Source of the DNA: Trypanosoma brucei gambiense DAL972
Taxonomy: Eukaryota > Euglenozoa > Kinetoplastea > Trypanosomatida > Trypanosomatidae
Direction: 5' to 3'
Assembly (NCBI RefSeq): GCF_000210295.1
Contig: NC_026737.1
Span: 744,001-808,000 of the forward strand
DNA: 64,000 nucleotides
Shown here: positions 30,739 through 39,309 of the stretch, piece by piece
Layout of the letters: each line of letters begins with the position of its first letter
Numbering within the stretch: the stretch's first letter is position 1
Notes under the pieces: generated by a model
What the model was told of the DNA's origin: nothing
Databases searched by the model: none
Seen by the model: the letters and a program-made list of their open reading frames with translations, nothing else
Position numbers and translations under genes: made by a program

Positions 30739-31185
30739 ATGGAAATCATTGATCGGCCCCTAAGTGAAATCATCAAGGAGCAAAACATTGCCCAGTCCCT
30801 GCGCCGCAACCGCCGAGGGGGGAAAGGCAACCAACAGCAACGGCCGAGAGGAGGAGCTCGGGGCGCCGTGACTGGTGGCAACCGTGGCGTGTCGAGACCC
30901 CGTCGTGGTTTGGGACGTGACCGCTTCAGAGAAGTGGACCGCCGTCGGCTCTTGTCACGGCGCCCTGATGGCCCCTTCCGCCGCTTCCGACCGTCATATG
31001 GCCGCGTATTGGAGAGGCGTCGTAATGCCGTGGATTACGGTGATGTGAGGTCGCGCCGCTCCGTGAAAAGCACCGATTATTTGCGTGAGCGCCGCCTCTC
31101 CGGTTCGGAACGCAACGAACGCCTCCGGTACCAGCGCCGTCGCGAAGAACTCTCCCGCGTCCGCTCCCGCTTCTCACGTGATTGA
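30739..31185 (+). CDS. Arg-rich RNA-binding protein with UAP56-binding-like N-terminus, 148 aa
   Basis: The ATG at 30739 gives MEIIDRPLSEIIKEQN, resembling the short UAP56-binding motif (core L-[DS]-[DE]-I-I-K) at the N-terminus of Aly/REF, Yra1 and UIF. The remainder is Arg/Gly-rich (RRGGKGNQQQRPRGG; RGAVTGGNRGVSRPRRG), then Arg/Ser-rich, with no RRM. Arg is by far the commonest residue, so RNA binding is likely. UIF-type proteins have exactly this pattern: one helicase-binding motif plus Arg-rich RNA-binding sequence, and they load mRNA onto the export machinery in the nucleus. I infer an mRNA-export or mRNP-packaging adaptor. A general RGG protein is the alternative. RGG arginines may be methylated. 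Confidence 0.75.
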   Translation: MEIIDRPLSEIIKEQNIAQSLRRNRRGGKGNQQQRPRGGARGAVTGGNRGVSRPRRGLGRDRFREVDRRRLLSRRPDGPFRRFRPSYGRVLERRRNAVDYGDVRSRRSVKSTDYLRERRLSGSERNERLRYQRRREELSRVRSRFSRD

Positions 31186-33068
31186 TAGGCCGGGCGCCCA
31201 ATACGAGGTGGAGAGATGAACAGGAATTATTGAAGGTCAGGTGTTTGAGATGCGTGACTGAGGGAGAGGAAACGAAAAAAGAAAAAAACCAAAAGGAAGG
31301 GGAACAATGAGTGAGAAGCACGGTTGGAAATGTAGAAAGGTTGCACTCAATAATAACGATAAAAAAGAAAATGGGGCGGCGAGGGGAGAAAGCAAAGAGG
31401 GAACGCAGCAAGTCGAACAGTTAAAGAAAGCAAGATGCAAGCCTACAAAACACTAGGAAGTGGGAAGGAGCCTGAGCGTTTCAACGCTTCATCAATGTCC
31501 CTCTTGTTTAAGGGTTGTTTGCCGTCACCAAATCCGTTGAGTCGAGTCCATTACCGGAGTTAGCCGCTTCAATGAAAATGACGAAGTTTTCCCGATGGAA
31601 AGTCAGTTGAAGGAAGGAGGGTAATATCGTGTAGCGATCTGTAGAGGAACGGAGAGGAGCGTTAGAAGCGGCGAGCTGAGAAACGAAAGAAATATGGCTG
31701 CTTGTAAACTTCTTTCTGCATTTGAACTGGAGCGGCGAAACCTGCCCACGAATGAAAAGATCATCGCGAAAGAGAAAACCAACTTCACAGATTACCGGGA
31801 ACTGTAAACCAAGGACGCACACGAACATGTTGGTTACACATTATGTGGATTGTCACGACTTGATTTGTTGGGTTCTTTTTCTGGTGTTGGTGTTGGTCGC
31901 GGTCATGAACGTATTGTTGGCCTTCTTCATGCGCGCAAAGGGGGGGGAGAAAGGTAGCAAAGGCATAAAATGAATAATTGATTGTTCAAATACAGTGTGC
32001 TAAGGCTAATACAACTAGAAAAGAACTAGGGCAAGAAAGGGACGAAACATACGGGAAGAACTGATAGTGAACGTTGTGAGGACTAAAAGATAGAAAGGGG
32101 GAGATGAACCTTGGGGATATGGTATACTCATATTTGTGCGGATGTATTTGTATTTGTTTTTACTAAGAGGAAATAAAGTGAACCAGCGACATGGTATGGT
32201 ATGAACTGTTGGGTAAAAAAGAAAAAAATGGACATTTCCACTAGCTGTAAAAGAAACGGAGAGAAGGTGAAATAGGGAAACAGAAAAAGAGGGAAATGAA
32301 TTTGCTGCCTCCGTACAATGTTACACACTTCAAGGCAGCGGAATGACCCTTTAACTTTTTCATTTTCCCTATTTCTCCCTTCGATATTATATTATGCGTG
32401 TCTCTCTCCCCTGCCTTCTGTTTTCTTGTCTCCTTTTGTCATCCCTTAGCTGCCTGGAATGGGGATGTAGGAAGGCGAAAAAGAAAAAAAATACGTGTCT
32501 CTTTATTCCAACAGCAGCGCAGCGCGGGGGGTTGCAACATTGCATTTTTGTTTGGTTCTGTTTTTGCTCTTTTTTGTTTGTATTTGCTGGCGTTGTTAGT
32601 GTTGAAAACAAGAGAAAACAAAAAGAACGTGAGTATGTGCAATACAGGAACTGAAGTGAGTGGAACACCTACAAGAAACATAAAGGGGGGGCGCGCTCTC
32701 TTAATTACCCTTTGCTTCGGCTTTCCTGCCACGAATTTTTTTTCCCCCATTACACTATTATTATCACCGTTGGTGTTGTTATTTTTACTGCCTCTTCATC
32801 TTCGCAAAGGACAGGAATCGCGGCGGAAAGGACGGAAAGAGTAAAGCATTCCTTCGCTCCACTGCGTTGGCAGGACCCGTAGGAGGGCCCGAGAGAGCCA
32901 AAGGGAGAAAAACGAACGAAATAATATTAATAATAACAGTTATTAATAACGTGGAAGCGGTTTCACAGTTACATTTCAATAGCCCCGTTTGGATTAGAAG
33001 AATAGAAAAGAAACTGGAGTTGCGGAGGACTTGAGCCGACGAAGGGTAAGAGGGAACAAAAAAGAATT
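31186..33068. other. Spacer with no strong gene
   Basis: A 1.9-kb A/G-rich region. It contains a possible 48-codon ORF (31827-31973) and a poly-G stretch (31940-31947) followed by a short element that recurs at about 37090. The rest is low complexity. Confidence 0.55.
31827..31973 (+). CDS. Candidate small membrane protein, 48 aa
   Basis: An ATG-started ORF encodes a single well-formed hydrophobic helix (about residues 12-34; CWVFLVLV-like, rich in Leu and Val) with a basic tail (MRAKGGEKGSKGIK). This obeys the positive-inside rule for an N-out protein. No strong pyrimidine tract lies close upstream, which weakens the case. Expression is not shown by the sequence. Confidence 0.22.
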   Translation: MLVTHYVDCHDLICWVLFLVLVLVAVMNVLLAFFMRAKGGEKGSKGIK

Positions 33069-34415
33069 ATGCTGCGCCATACATGCAGGCGGTTGTTACT
33101 TAATGTATCGGGGGAGAGCCCGTCGTTCCGTGCAAAGCCCATACGGAATCTGCAGATGGATGTGCAGATGAGCCCCTACAAGGAGCAATTCAAAGACTAC
33201 TGGTCCACACCCGTGCCGTGGGCAGATCGCGAGTACGGCGAGAAGCCAAAACTCGGGGCTCCCGTTCCCACGCGTCGGGCTGCAACGGCGGTTGTGATTG
33301 GAATGAACCGTCACGCCGACATGGCGAAGGTTGAACGCGGTGAGGACAATGATTACAAGGTGCTCATGATGTATCGCGAAGGAAAAAGCCGCTTTGTGCG
33401 GGACCAGTTCATCCTACCGTCAATGCCAGTGAGTTTGGAGGATAGTTCGGAGGATTGGGAAAAGATTCTCCGCCGCCGCGGTGTGAAAACTCAGTGGACG
33501 GACCTGCATCACCGCCTCTGCGCGATGCGGGCGCTATTTGCACAAATGAATATTCTTCTCATTCCAAAGGAGGGGGGCGGGCTTGCGGAGGTTGAGGGAC
33601 CGCCTGGACCCAAGAAGTGGCACTTGCTCGTCCATTCAAACCCCAAGGCAATGAAGAACCTGGTGGATGTTCTGGAGTTACCGATGGAAACGTGTTTGTC
33701 ACAGCTGCTGCCGTTCCGCAGCATCACAACACCAACAACGGAAACCTTTCGTTTCTGCAATCTCAATTACCTGGTGCCCTTTGAGAAGGTACCGGACGTG
33801 CGATTTACTATTAGTACTCTGGGAGAGAAGCTTGTGTGGGTGTCACCGATGGAGGCTATGGCACGTTTTAACGCCGGTATCATGAACATGCCCACGCCCA
33901 GCCTTATTCTTCTGTCTGAGTTGAACAACGAGTGCCCCACCTTTGCGGATGTGATGAAGCGGAAGCCACACGACAGTTACCGCGATGTCCTCCCTGAGTT
34001 GTTTCGTCACAACCAAACAAAAGTCGCCACAATCCTTCTCCCTGGTGACCTTCAACACACCAGCACAACAGAAGAAGATAAGGCTCAACAATATGTCCGT
34101 CGGTTTGTGTATGAAAAGGATTACCCCTTCGGTGTGCGCGCGGTGTTTGAGGAACGGCCGGCGACGGTAGAGGAATCAGCGGGACCTTTAGAGCAGGAAA
34201 TGCCCAAATTGTTGGAGGAGGCAAATGAAATGGATATGGTTTACGCCGAGGTGCCGTACCCAAAGAGGGAGAAGCGGCCGGAGGAAATCGGTCGTACAGC
34301 ATTTGCCGTTCCAAATTACACTTTTCAAGAGGGAGTGGAGAACGCAGATGGCGTCATCCCAGTGAAGAAGCGGACCATCGGAAGCGTGGGGGATTTGTAC
34401 TCGCACACAAAATAA
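33069..34415 (+). CDS. NUDIX-fold protein of NUDT19 type, degenerate NUDIX box, 448 aa
   Basis: The ATG at 33069 begins a basic leader (MLRHTCRRLLLNVSGES) suggesting mitochondrial import. The fold signature runs from about 75 to 290: an AATAVVIGMN strand, YKVLMMYREGKSRFVRDQFI, then HRLCAMRALFAQMNILLIP at the NUDIX-helix position. NUDT19-type features follow (TTPTTETFRFCNLNYLVPF; LVWVSPMEAMARFNAG; PTPSLILLSEL). In active enzymes the helix reads R-E-x-x-E-E; here it is Arg154-Ala-Leu-Phe-Ala-Gln-Met160, so the metal-binding glutamates are gone. I infer a non-catalytic protein. NUDIX folds without activity occur in mitoribosomes (mL46), and a NUDIX protein (MERS1) stabilises edited mRNA in T. 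brucei, so a mitochondrial RNA or ribosome role is plausible. A charged 100-residue C-terminal extension is extra to the family. Confidence 0.78.
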   Translation: MLRHTCRRLLLNVSGESPSFRAKPIRNLQMDVQMSPYKEQFKDYWSTPVPWADREYGEKPKLGAPVPTRRAATAVVIGMNRHADMAKVERGEDNDYKVLMMYREGKSRFVRDQFILPSMPVSLEDSSEDWEKILRRRGVKTQWTDLHHRLCAMRALFAQMNILLIPKEGGGLAEVEGPPGPKKWHLLVHSNPKAMKNLVDVLELPMETCLSQLLPFRSITTPTTETFRFCNLNYLVPFEKVPDVRFTISTLGEKLVWVSPMEAMARFNAGIMNMPTPSLILLSELNNECPTFADVMKRKPHDSYRDVLPELFRHNQTKVATILLPGDLQHTSTTEEDKAQQYVRRFVYEKDYPFGVRAVFEERPATVEESAGPLEQEMPKLLEEANEMDMVYAEVPYPKREKRPEEIGRTAFAVPNYTFQEGVENADGVIPVKKRTIGSVGDLYSHTK

Positions 34416-34977
34416 GTGAAGAAATGGAACGGAGGAGAAGGGAGGAACGTGGCATGCGAAGAGCTGGTTTTGATGATGTGGAGTGGTATCGCCCAGTTCC
34501 TTGGTGCTTACATATTTGATTTTATTTTGCTTCGTGGGAACGGGCGGTCGGCCGCAAGAAGAGAGAAGGAATGTGGCCACCGCTGTGTTGGAAGTGCCGG
34601 AAAATGCGGAAGGGGTTCTGTTGGTTCAGTATCGATCTCGTGCGTCACACACATTTTTTTCATTTCTTTCCCTTTCCATCTGTTCTACCACTGTTTCCGC
34701 GGCTATCGCTTCTGACACAGTGGCGTTCGATTCGCATCACATTCATCTGAAGCCTGGTGCTTAAGTCTGAGAAACGTTTTTTGGCATCTCTTCTTCTGTT
34801 TGTTTGTTGCTATTGTTGTTTTTTCGTTGTGCTGCCGGCATTTGTAATTGCGTTTTATCACTTCACCGAACGCATGCACGGGGTTCCACCAAAAACTAAG
34901 GAAAGAACAGAACGGATAAAGGGATATAAAGTTGCGAGACCGCATATATCATATGGTTTAGCTCAAGATTGTTGGAT
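34416..34977. other. Spacer
   Basis: A 0.56-kb T/G-rich region with T-rich runs at 34650-34690 and 34775-34835. No ATG-started ORF of convincing composition. Confidence 0.6.
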
Positions 34978-35475
34978 ATGAAGGTATCGTCGTTTATTGT
35001 TCAGCTCCGCCCGGGTTTCTTTCGCCTTATGATTCATGCCAAACCTGGCGCGCGGAGTACCGCGTTGGCTGCCCAACCACAAGCGCTCGATGAAGCTCTG
35101 GAGGTTCGGCTGGCGGCACCGCCTGTGGATGGAAAGGCGAACACAGAACTTGTTGAGTTCATGCAAACACTTTTGGAACAGCAACTGGCCACACTTCGCA
35201 TGACTCAGAAACAACATCTGCGGAAAAGCGGCTGTGAGGATGGGGACGATGAAGTTTACACGTACGAGCACTACGCAAAGAAGAAAAAGAGTAAGAACAA
35301 CAAGCGGATGAATGAAGATTCGAAGTCTGGGGAAGCGAAAGTTGAATATCCGGATGATAAGGTGCGGGTGTCGCTAGTGAGTGGCCTCACAAGTAGAAAT
35401 AAAGTACTGGAAGTTACGTTTCCCGGAACAGAGGAAGACCTGTTGGCTGTGCTCAAGTCTGCCGATTTTTCTTGA
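34978..35475 (+). CDS. DUF167 (YggU-like) protein with basic insertion, 165 aa
   Basis: The frame begins at TTG 34969; the first ATG is 34978 (MKVSSFIVQL). Family hallmarks are clear: HAKPGARST near 22-30, EVRLAAPPVDGKANTELVEF near 44-63 and VSLVSGLTSRNKVLEVTF near 128-145. The usual family is about 90-100 residues. Here an insertion of about 45 residues rich in Lys and acidic residues (HYAKKKKSKNNKRMNED) splits the domain before its last strands. The function of DUF167 proteins is not well established. No targeting signal is evident. Confidence 0.85.
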   Translation: MKVSSFIVQLRPGFFRLMIHAKPGARSTALAAQPQALDEALEVRLAAPPVDGKANTELVEFMQTLLEQQLATLRMTQKQHLRKSGCEDGDDEVYTYEHYAKKKKSKNNKRMNEDSKSGEAKVEYPDDKVRVSLVSGLTSRNKVLEVTFPGTEEDLLAVLKSADFS

Positions 35476-35548
35476 GGGAGGGGGGTGCCTCGTGCCTTTC
35501 TTCCCTTGCTTTGCGGCTTTATTTGCCATCGACTCCGCATATATTTCC

Positions 35549-35580
<32 letters not shown>

Positions 35581-36175
35581 GTGTGTGTGTCAGCGCGTTA
35601 ATGTGAATGCAAGTTTACAGCAGAGGACGGTGGGACGAGTTGAATCCACCCCATAATTGCTTCCATCGCCGTATGCTCGCCTAATCTCCCACTGGTCATG
35701 CTGAGGCGGAAACAACTTTAATGGCTTCTCTTTTGGGTTGCCTTATTATTTTTACCCAATCCATTTATTGATACCGTCGTCTGTTGCAAACTTTTTTGTG
35801 CGTCTTTCTTTCCTTCTTTTACTATTCGTCGTTTGTGTCTGACATGATTTACAAGGGCACAACTCAACCACAGAAGGAGTAACCGACACGTCCGTACGTC
35901 TCGTCCCAACGTACATAAAGGGGGGAAGAAGGTAAGGGAGTGGATCTGGACACAGCGGCAAAGCAGTTGAGCAATTACAGCCTCTGAAGCAAGGTAAATA
36001 AAAAGAAAGAAAAAGTATCAACAAAAAAGAGGGAACTATTTCCCTGCTTTCACGTTCTTTTTTCTTTTTATTGAAGTCTACACACGCGTGATTGTTGCGC
36101 GAACATATTTGCTCACGTGAGCCATTACTACTGTTGTTATTTACTTACAAGTTATATTTATATTTACAGGATCGG
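35476..36175. other. Spacer with TA tract and trans-splice signal
   Basis: Contains a TA tract (35549-35576), short GT repeats, and a T-rich tract (36125-36167) ending in AG at 36168-36169. No ORF of interest. Confidence 0.65.
36125..36169 (+). promoter_or_regulatory. Predicted polypyrimidine tract and SL acceptor
   Basis: T-rich sequence ends in TTTACAG (AG 36168-36169), 6 nt before the ATG at 36176. This argues against the upstream extension of the frame (to 36092). Confidence 0.55.
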
Positions 36176-36874
36176 ATGCACCCGTTCTACACTATACGTT
36201 ACCCACCGTCAAAAGGCTCCAATGAAAGCCAGCCAATATTAGTGACAGACACGGCGATAGAGCCACTATTCTTCTGTATTGTGTACTCTATCGAGTTTCA
36301 GTGCCCCGTGCAGACAACAGAATCCCGCACGGCAAATTCGCGCTCCAGTAGTTTCCCCTTCGGTGGCAGGGCCAGTGGCAGCGGAGGCAAAAGGGAAGCG
36401 AATGAGTTGCATGTGTGTCCCGTGGAAAACACAAGCAAGCTTCTGGGGAATGTAACGTATGTGTCGTGCCTCGATCACAACCCGACTCTTCTTGCCTCTT
36501 TGCAGACGGCAGTTGATGCAGCTCGCGCCATTCCTATTCCGGAGGACGAGCAGAAAGTGCCGCTTCAGCTATGTGTGCGGCTGCTGCATAAACAAACTCG
36601 GTGGCTGTGGGAAGAGTCACGGCCTCTCGTCGAATGGACGTTTAAGATTGTCAAAACGCGGGGGCTCAGCTACGCAGCGGTTCCGGAAGCCTCCAGTGGC
36701 GCGAGTGCACGCAATACAAATGTCGAATTTGTGCATGCAAATGATCCTGCACAAATTAGAGAAGTTCTCCAATTCATACTCAAGCATAGCTACGAGGCCA
36801 TTGATCTCAACACCTTTTCAGACTTTAAGTCAGGGGAGTTGGTATTTGAAGTATTTGTGGATCAGGCACGATGA
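36176..36874 (+). CDS. ATG101: ATG101-like HORMA autophagy protein, 232 aa
   Basis: The acceptor AG at 36168-36169 makes the ATG at 36176 the natural start (MHPFYTIRYPPSKG). Compared with the ATG101 family as I know it, matching segments occur in order. An N-terminal helix (IEPLFFCIVYSIEFQ) comes first, then a GNVTYVSC strand, a helix with spaced Leu (ASLQTAVDAARAI), a LQLCVRLLHKQTRWLWEESRP stretch split here by a turn, and finally VEWTFKIVKTRG. Arg142-Trp-Leu-Trp145 sits where the human WF finger lies. ATG101 is about 218 aa, similar to this. In other eukaryotes it pairs with ATG13 in the ATG1/ULK complex that starts autophagosome formation. A Ser/Gly-rich insertion (about 50-75) is extra. 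The assignment rests on pattern memory and is not proven. Confidence 0.62.
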   Translation: MHPFYTIRYPPSKGSNESQPILVTDTAIEPLFFCIVYSIEFQCPVQTTESRTANSRSSSFPFGGRASGSGGKREANELHVCPVENTSKLLGNVTYVSCLDHNPTLLASLQTAVDAARAIPIPEDEQKVPLQLCVRLLHKQTRWLWEESRPLVEWTFKIVKTRGLSYAAVPEASSGASARNTNVEFVHANDPAQIREVLQFILKHSYEAIDLNTFSDFKSGELVFEVFVDQAR

Positions 36875-37895
36875 TTGTCATAATGACGGTGTGGAAACCA
36901 TATGAACGGTTACGTTAAAACTCGTGGCCAGAGGATCGCAGAGGGCCCCGTGTGTTGCCCATATTTGATGCTCCTTATCGACCGTCGTGTACAGTCGTTC
37001 ACCTTTTAAGTTGTCTCTTGCCTTTTTATGGTCCCCCCCCCTGCGTGCGCATGCGCTTCGATCATATGCTGAAAAGCACGTTTTATTCCAAAGGGGGGGA
37101 CTAAGGTAGCAAAGGGGGGGGGGGTAGAAATCAGTTCTGTACGTTTTCAGTTCATTTCAGCGTACGCGTACCACATAAGCGCGAAGTCGTGTCTGCTTCA
37201 GTATTTACGTGTAATTGTACACATACGTCTGGGCCTGGCACTATCACAACTGGGGAGGCGAAGTGAATTAGTAACCTTGGCTATAGCCCCTGGTGTGCTT
37301 CCTTTTTTTTGTTTAATTTTGTTGCTTCTGTCGACTGGCAATCCCGTTGTGCGTATGTCTGTAGGTGGGGCTCTAAAAAGGGGGAGTCGAGTTTCACTGT
37401 TTAGATGCATTTGCTGTTACAAATTTACACATATATGTGCGCAGATGAGTGAGCGCCGCAGTGGTCGACGGGATGGCGGAGTGCCGCGACCATCTTCCGC
37501 ACTTTTTCACACACTCTTTCAACGTTTTTTTCTGCTATTTTAGAGCACACGTGCGCTCCCTAACGTGCGGAGCGCCGTTGCCTCCTTGTGGCTTTTCTTA
37601 CTTTGTTGAATCAAGTGAGGGAAGGGAAACGGGGTACAACAAAGTTATCTTCAAGTGTTGTGACTGCGGGCGTTTATGCGCTCGCCGTGGTTTTTTGTGA
37701 ACAACAGAGAGAAAGCCAAACGTTCTGACGTGGTCTGTTGGCTGCATCCTGTCTAGTAGGGGCTCATGCCTTTACCATCACGTCGCCACAACTACTAAGT
37801 GCGTGAAAAGGAATAAATAAATCACCTAGGCAAAAATACATACATATATCGAGGCGGCGGGAGAAGAACGTGCGTAAAATAGTATCTGGGCGGGG
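36875..37895. other. Spacer with poly-G/poly-C tracts
   Basis: A 1-kb region with a C-run (37032-37040) and two G-runs (37092-37098, 37114-37124) flanking an AAGGTAGCAAAGG element. ORFs here start at non-ATG codons or are low complexity. Confidence 0.6.
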
Positions 37896-38990
37896 ATGCC
37901 GTTATGTGTTCCTCTTCTTCAAAATGTGTTGGCATGGTACGGTGATGAATTATCGATATCACTCGCACTCTTATCAACCTCGCCATCTGTTCGTTTCTTC
38001 TGCGAGCGACACGCGGAACCACCGCTGCGGATACTGGCGGGAACATGGACCGTGCAATGCAGAACTGACGGGCCCCGCTTTATTACGCGCAACGTAGGTG
38101 TAAAGGTTGCGGACGCCCTCGGTGCGGATGTCTTTTCGTCTATGGCGTGGTGGTGTAACCGGATCGTTACCAGCAGTAGCGGTCGGGGCCGGGAGCCGGT
38201 TCAGTTACATCTCAACCTCAAGGGTGCGCGGTGCTCCGTAGAACAGGTGCTGCAAGGGGCGTTGGCTTTCCGAACCCTTGTGGAGTTGTCCCTTCGCCGA
38301 GTGTCAATAAAAGATGTCAACGTGCTTGGAAAAATGCCATCGCTGCAGAAGCTAGATTTGGTGGAAGCAAGTGTCGCCGACAGTGGCATTGTTGGCCTCG
38401 GTGATAGTAACAGTTTGGTGAGCATTAACTTATGGGGATGTGAAGACATTGCCGATGTGAGTGTGCTTGGTAAGATACCAACTTTACGTGAGCTTGTAGT
38501 CGCTGAGACAAAAGTCACAGATTGTGGCACCGCAGGTCTTGTGGATTGTGTGAACCTCCGCGAGTTAAATATGGAGGAGTGCCCCTCCATTACATGCGTG
38601 GGGGCCGTGTCAGAGCTTCCAGTCCTCCAGCGGCTGTTGCTTGTAACAACAGCAGTCACTAGCGCTGGTATCGCAAGTCTGGGAAATAGCCGGAGTTTAG
38701 TGGAAATTGACCTGTGGGGTTGCCGCGGTGTGGACAGTGTAAATACTCTGGGGAAAATACCAACACTGCGACGCCTTGATCTCTTCGGTACATCTGTGAC
38801 AAATGAAGGAATCATTGAACTGGGGTGCAGTCAAAGTCTTGAAGAGGTTGATCTCACTTTCTGCGAAGCCATCAGTGACGTGGGAACCTTGGTCGCCGTA
38901 CCGACTCTGCAGCGGCTGATACTCTTGCATACGTCTGTGGAAGAAGGGACATGCAGACAGTTTAGTAAGCGGGTTTCCATTGCAATTTAA
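37896..38990 (+). CDS. Leucine-rich-repeat protein, 364 aa
   Basis: The ATG at 37896 starts an N-terminal region of about 110 residues of unknown fold (ending FSSMAWWCNRIV). Ten or so LRR units of 23-25 residues follow, from about 120 to 355. They alternate two types: LGKMPSLQKLDLVEASVADS and NSLVSINLWGCEDIADVSV, repeated as LGKIPTLRELVVAETKVTD, LGKIPTLRRLDLFGTSVTN and so on. The C-x-x-I-x-D-V and L-x-L patterns resemble cysteine-containing LRRs such as those of trypanosome ESAG8/LRRP1 proteins. LRR solenoids bind protein partners. No signal peptide or membrane segment is obvious. The partner is unknown. The repeat units are similar enough to suggest recent duplication. Confidence 0.82.
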   Translation: MPLCVPLLQNVLAWYGDELSISLALLSTSPSVRFFCERHAEPPLRILAGTWTVQCRTDGPRFITRNVGVKVADALGADVFSSMAWWCNRIVTSSSGRGREPVQLHLNLKGARCSVEQVLQGALAFRTLVELSLRRVSIKDVNVLGKMPSLQKLDLVEASVADSGIVGLGDSNSLVSINLWGCEDIADVSVLGKIPTLRELVVAETKVTDCGTAGLVDCVNLRELNMEECPSITCVGAVSELPVLQRLLLVTTAVTSAGIASLGNSRSLVEIDLWGCRGVDSVNTLGKIPTLRRLDLFGTSVTNEGIIELGCSQSLEEVDLTFCEAISDVGTLVAVPTLQRLILLHTSVEEGTCRQFSKRVSIAI

Positions 38991-39309
38991 TACACACTTC
39001 TTGCTCGTGGCACAATCCGCTGACAAACGGCTTTGCACGTTTAACCCGTGTATGCGGGTACGGGGTAGTGTGCGGTCCATTTTGGTGCCTGACGACGGGT
39101 AAACACTCTTCCCTCACAATGCCGTTCGGATACGGGAGAAGGAGGAGGAGGAGTATGCGACCGAGAAAGATCGTGTACAACGCGCATATTTGCGTACATA
39201 TGTATATATTATTGTGTCTTATGTTGCTTTGCATTCGCTCTATCCATTTTATTCTACCGTCCAGACATTAGGTTGTTGTACTGCCTGTAGGCGGTCCTGC
39301 CAAGGCAGA
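38991..39309. other. Spacer with trans-splice signal
   Basis: A pyrimidine-rich tract (39235-39262) ends in AG at 39263-39264, 45 nt before the ATG at 39310. Confidence 0.65.

Noticed and set aside
37091..37115. Resemblance of CTAAGGTAGCAAA to the conserved large-subunit rRNA segment around CCTAAGGTAGCGAAA
   Set aside because: Similarity is limited to about 11 nt with no flanking rRNA match, so coincidence is more likely than an rRNA fragment.
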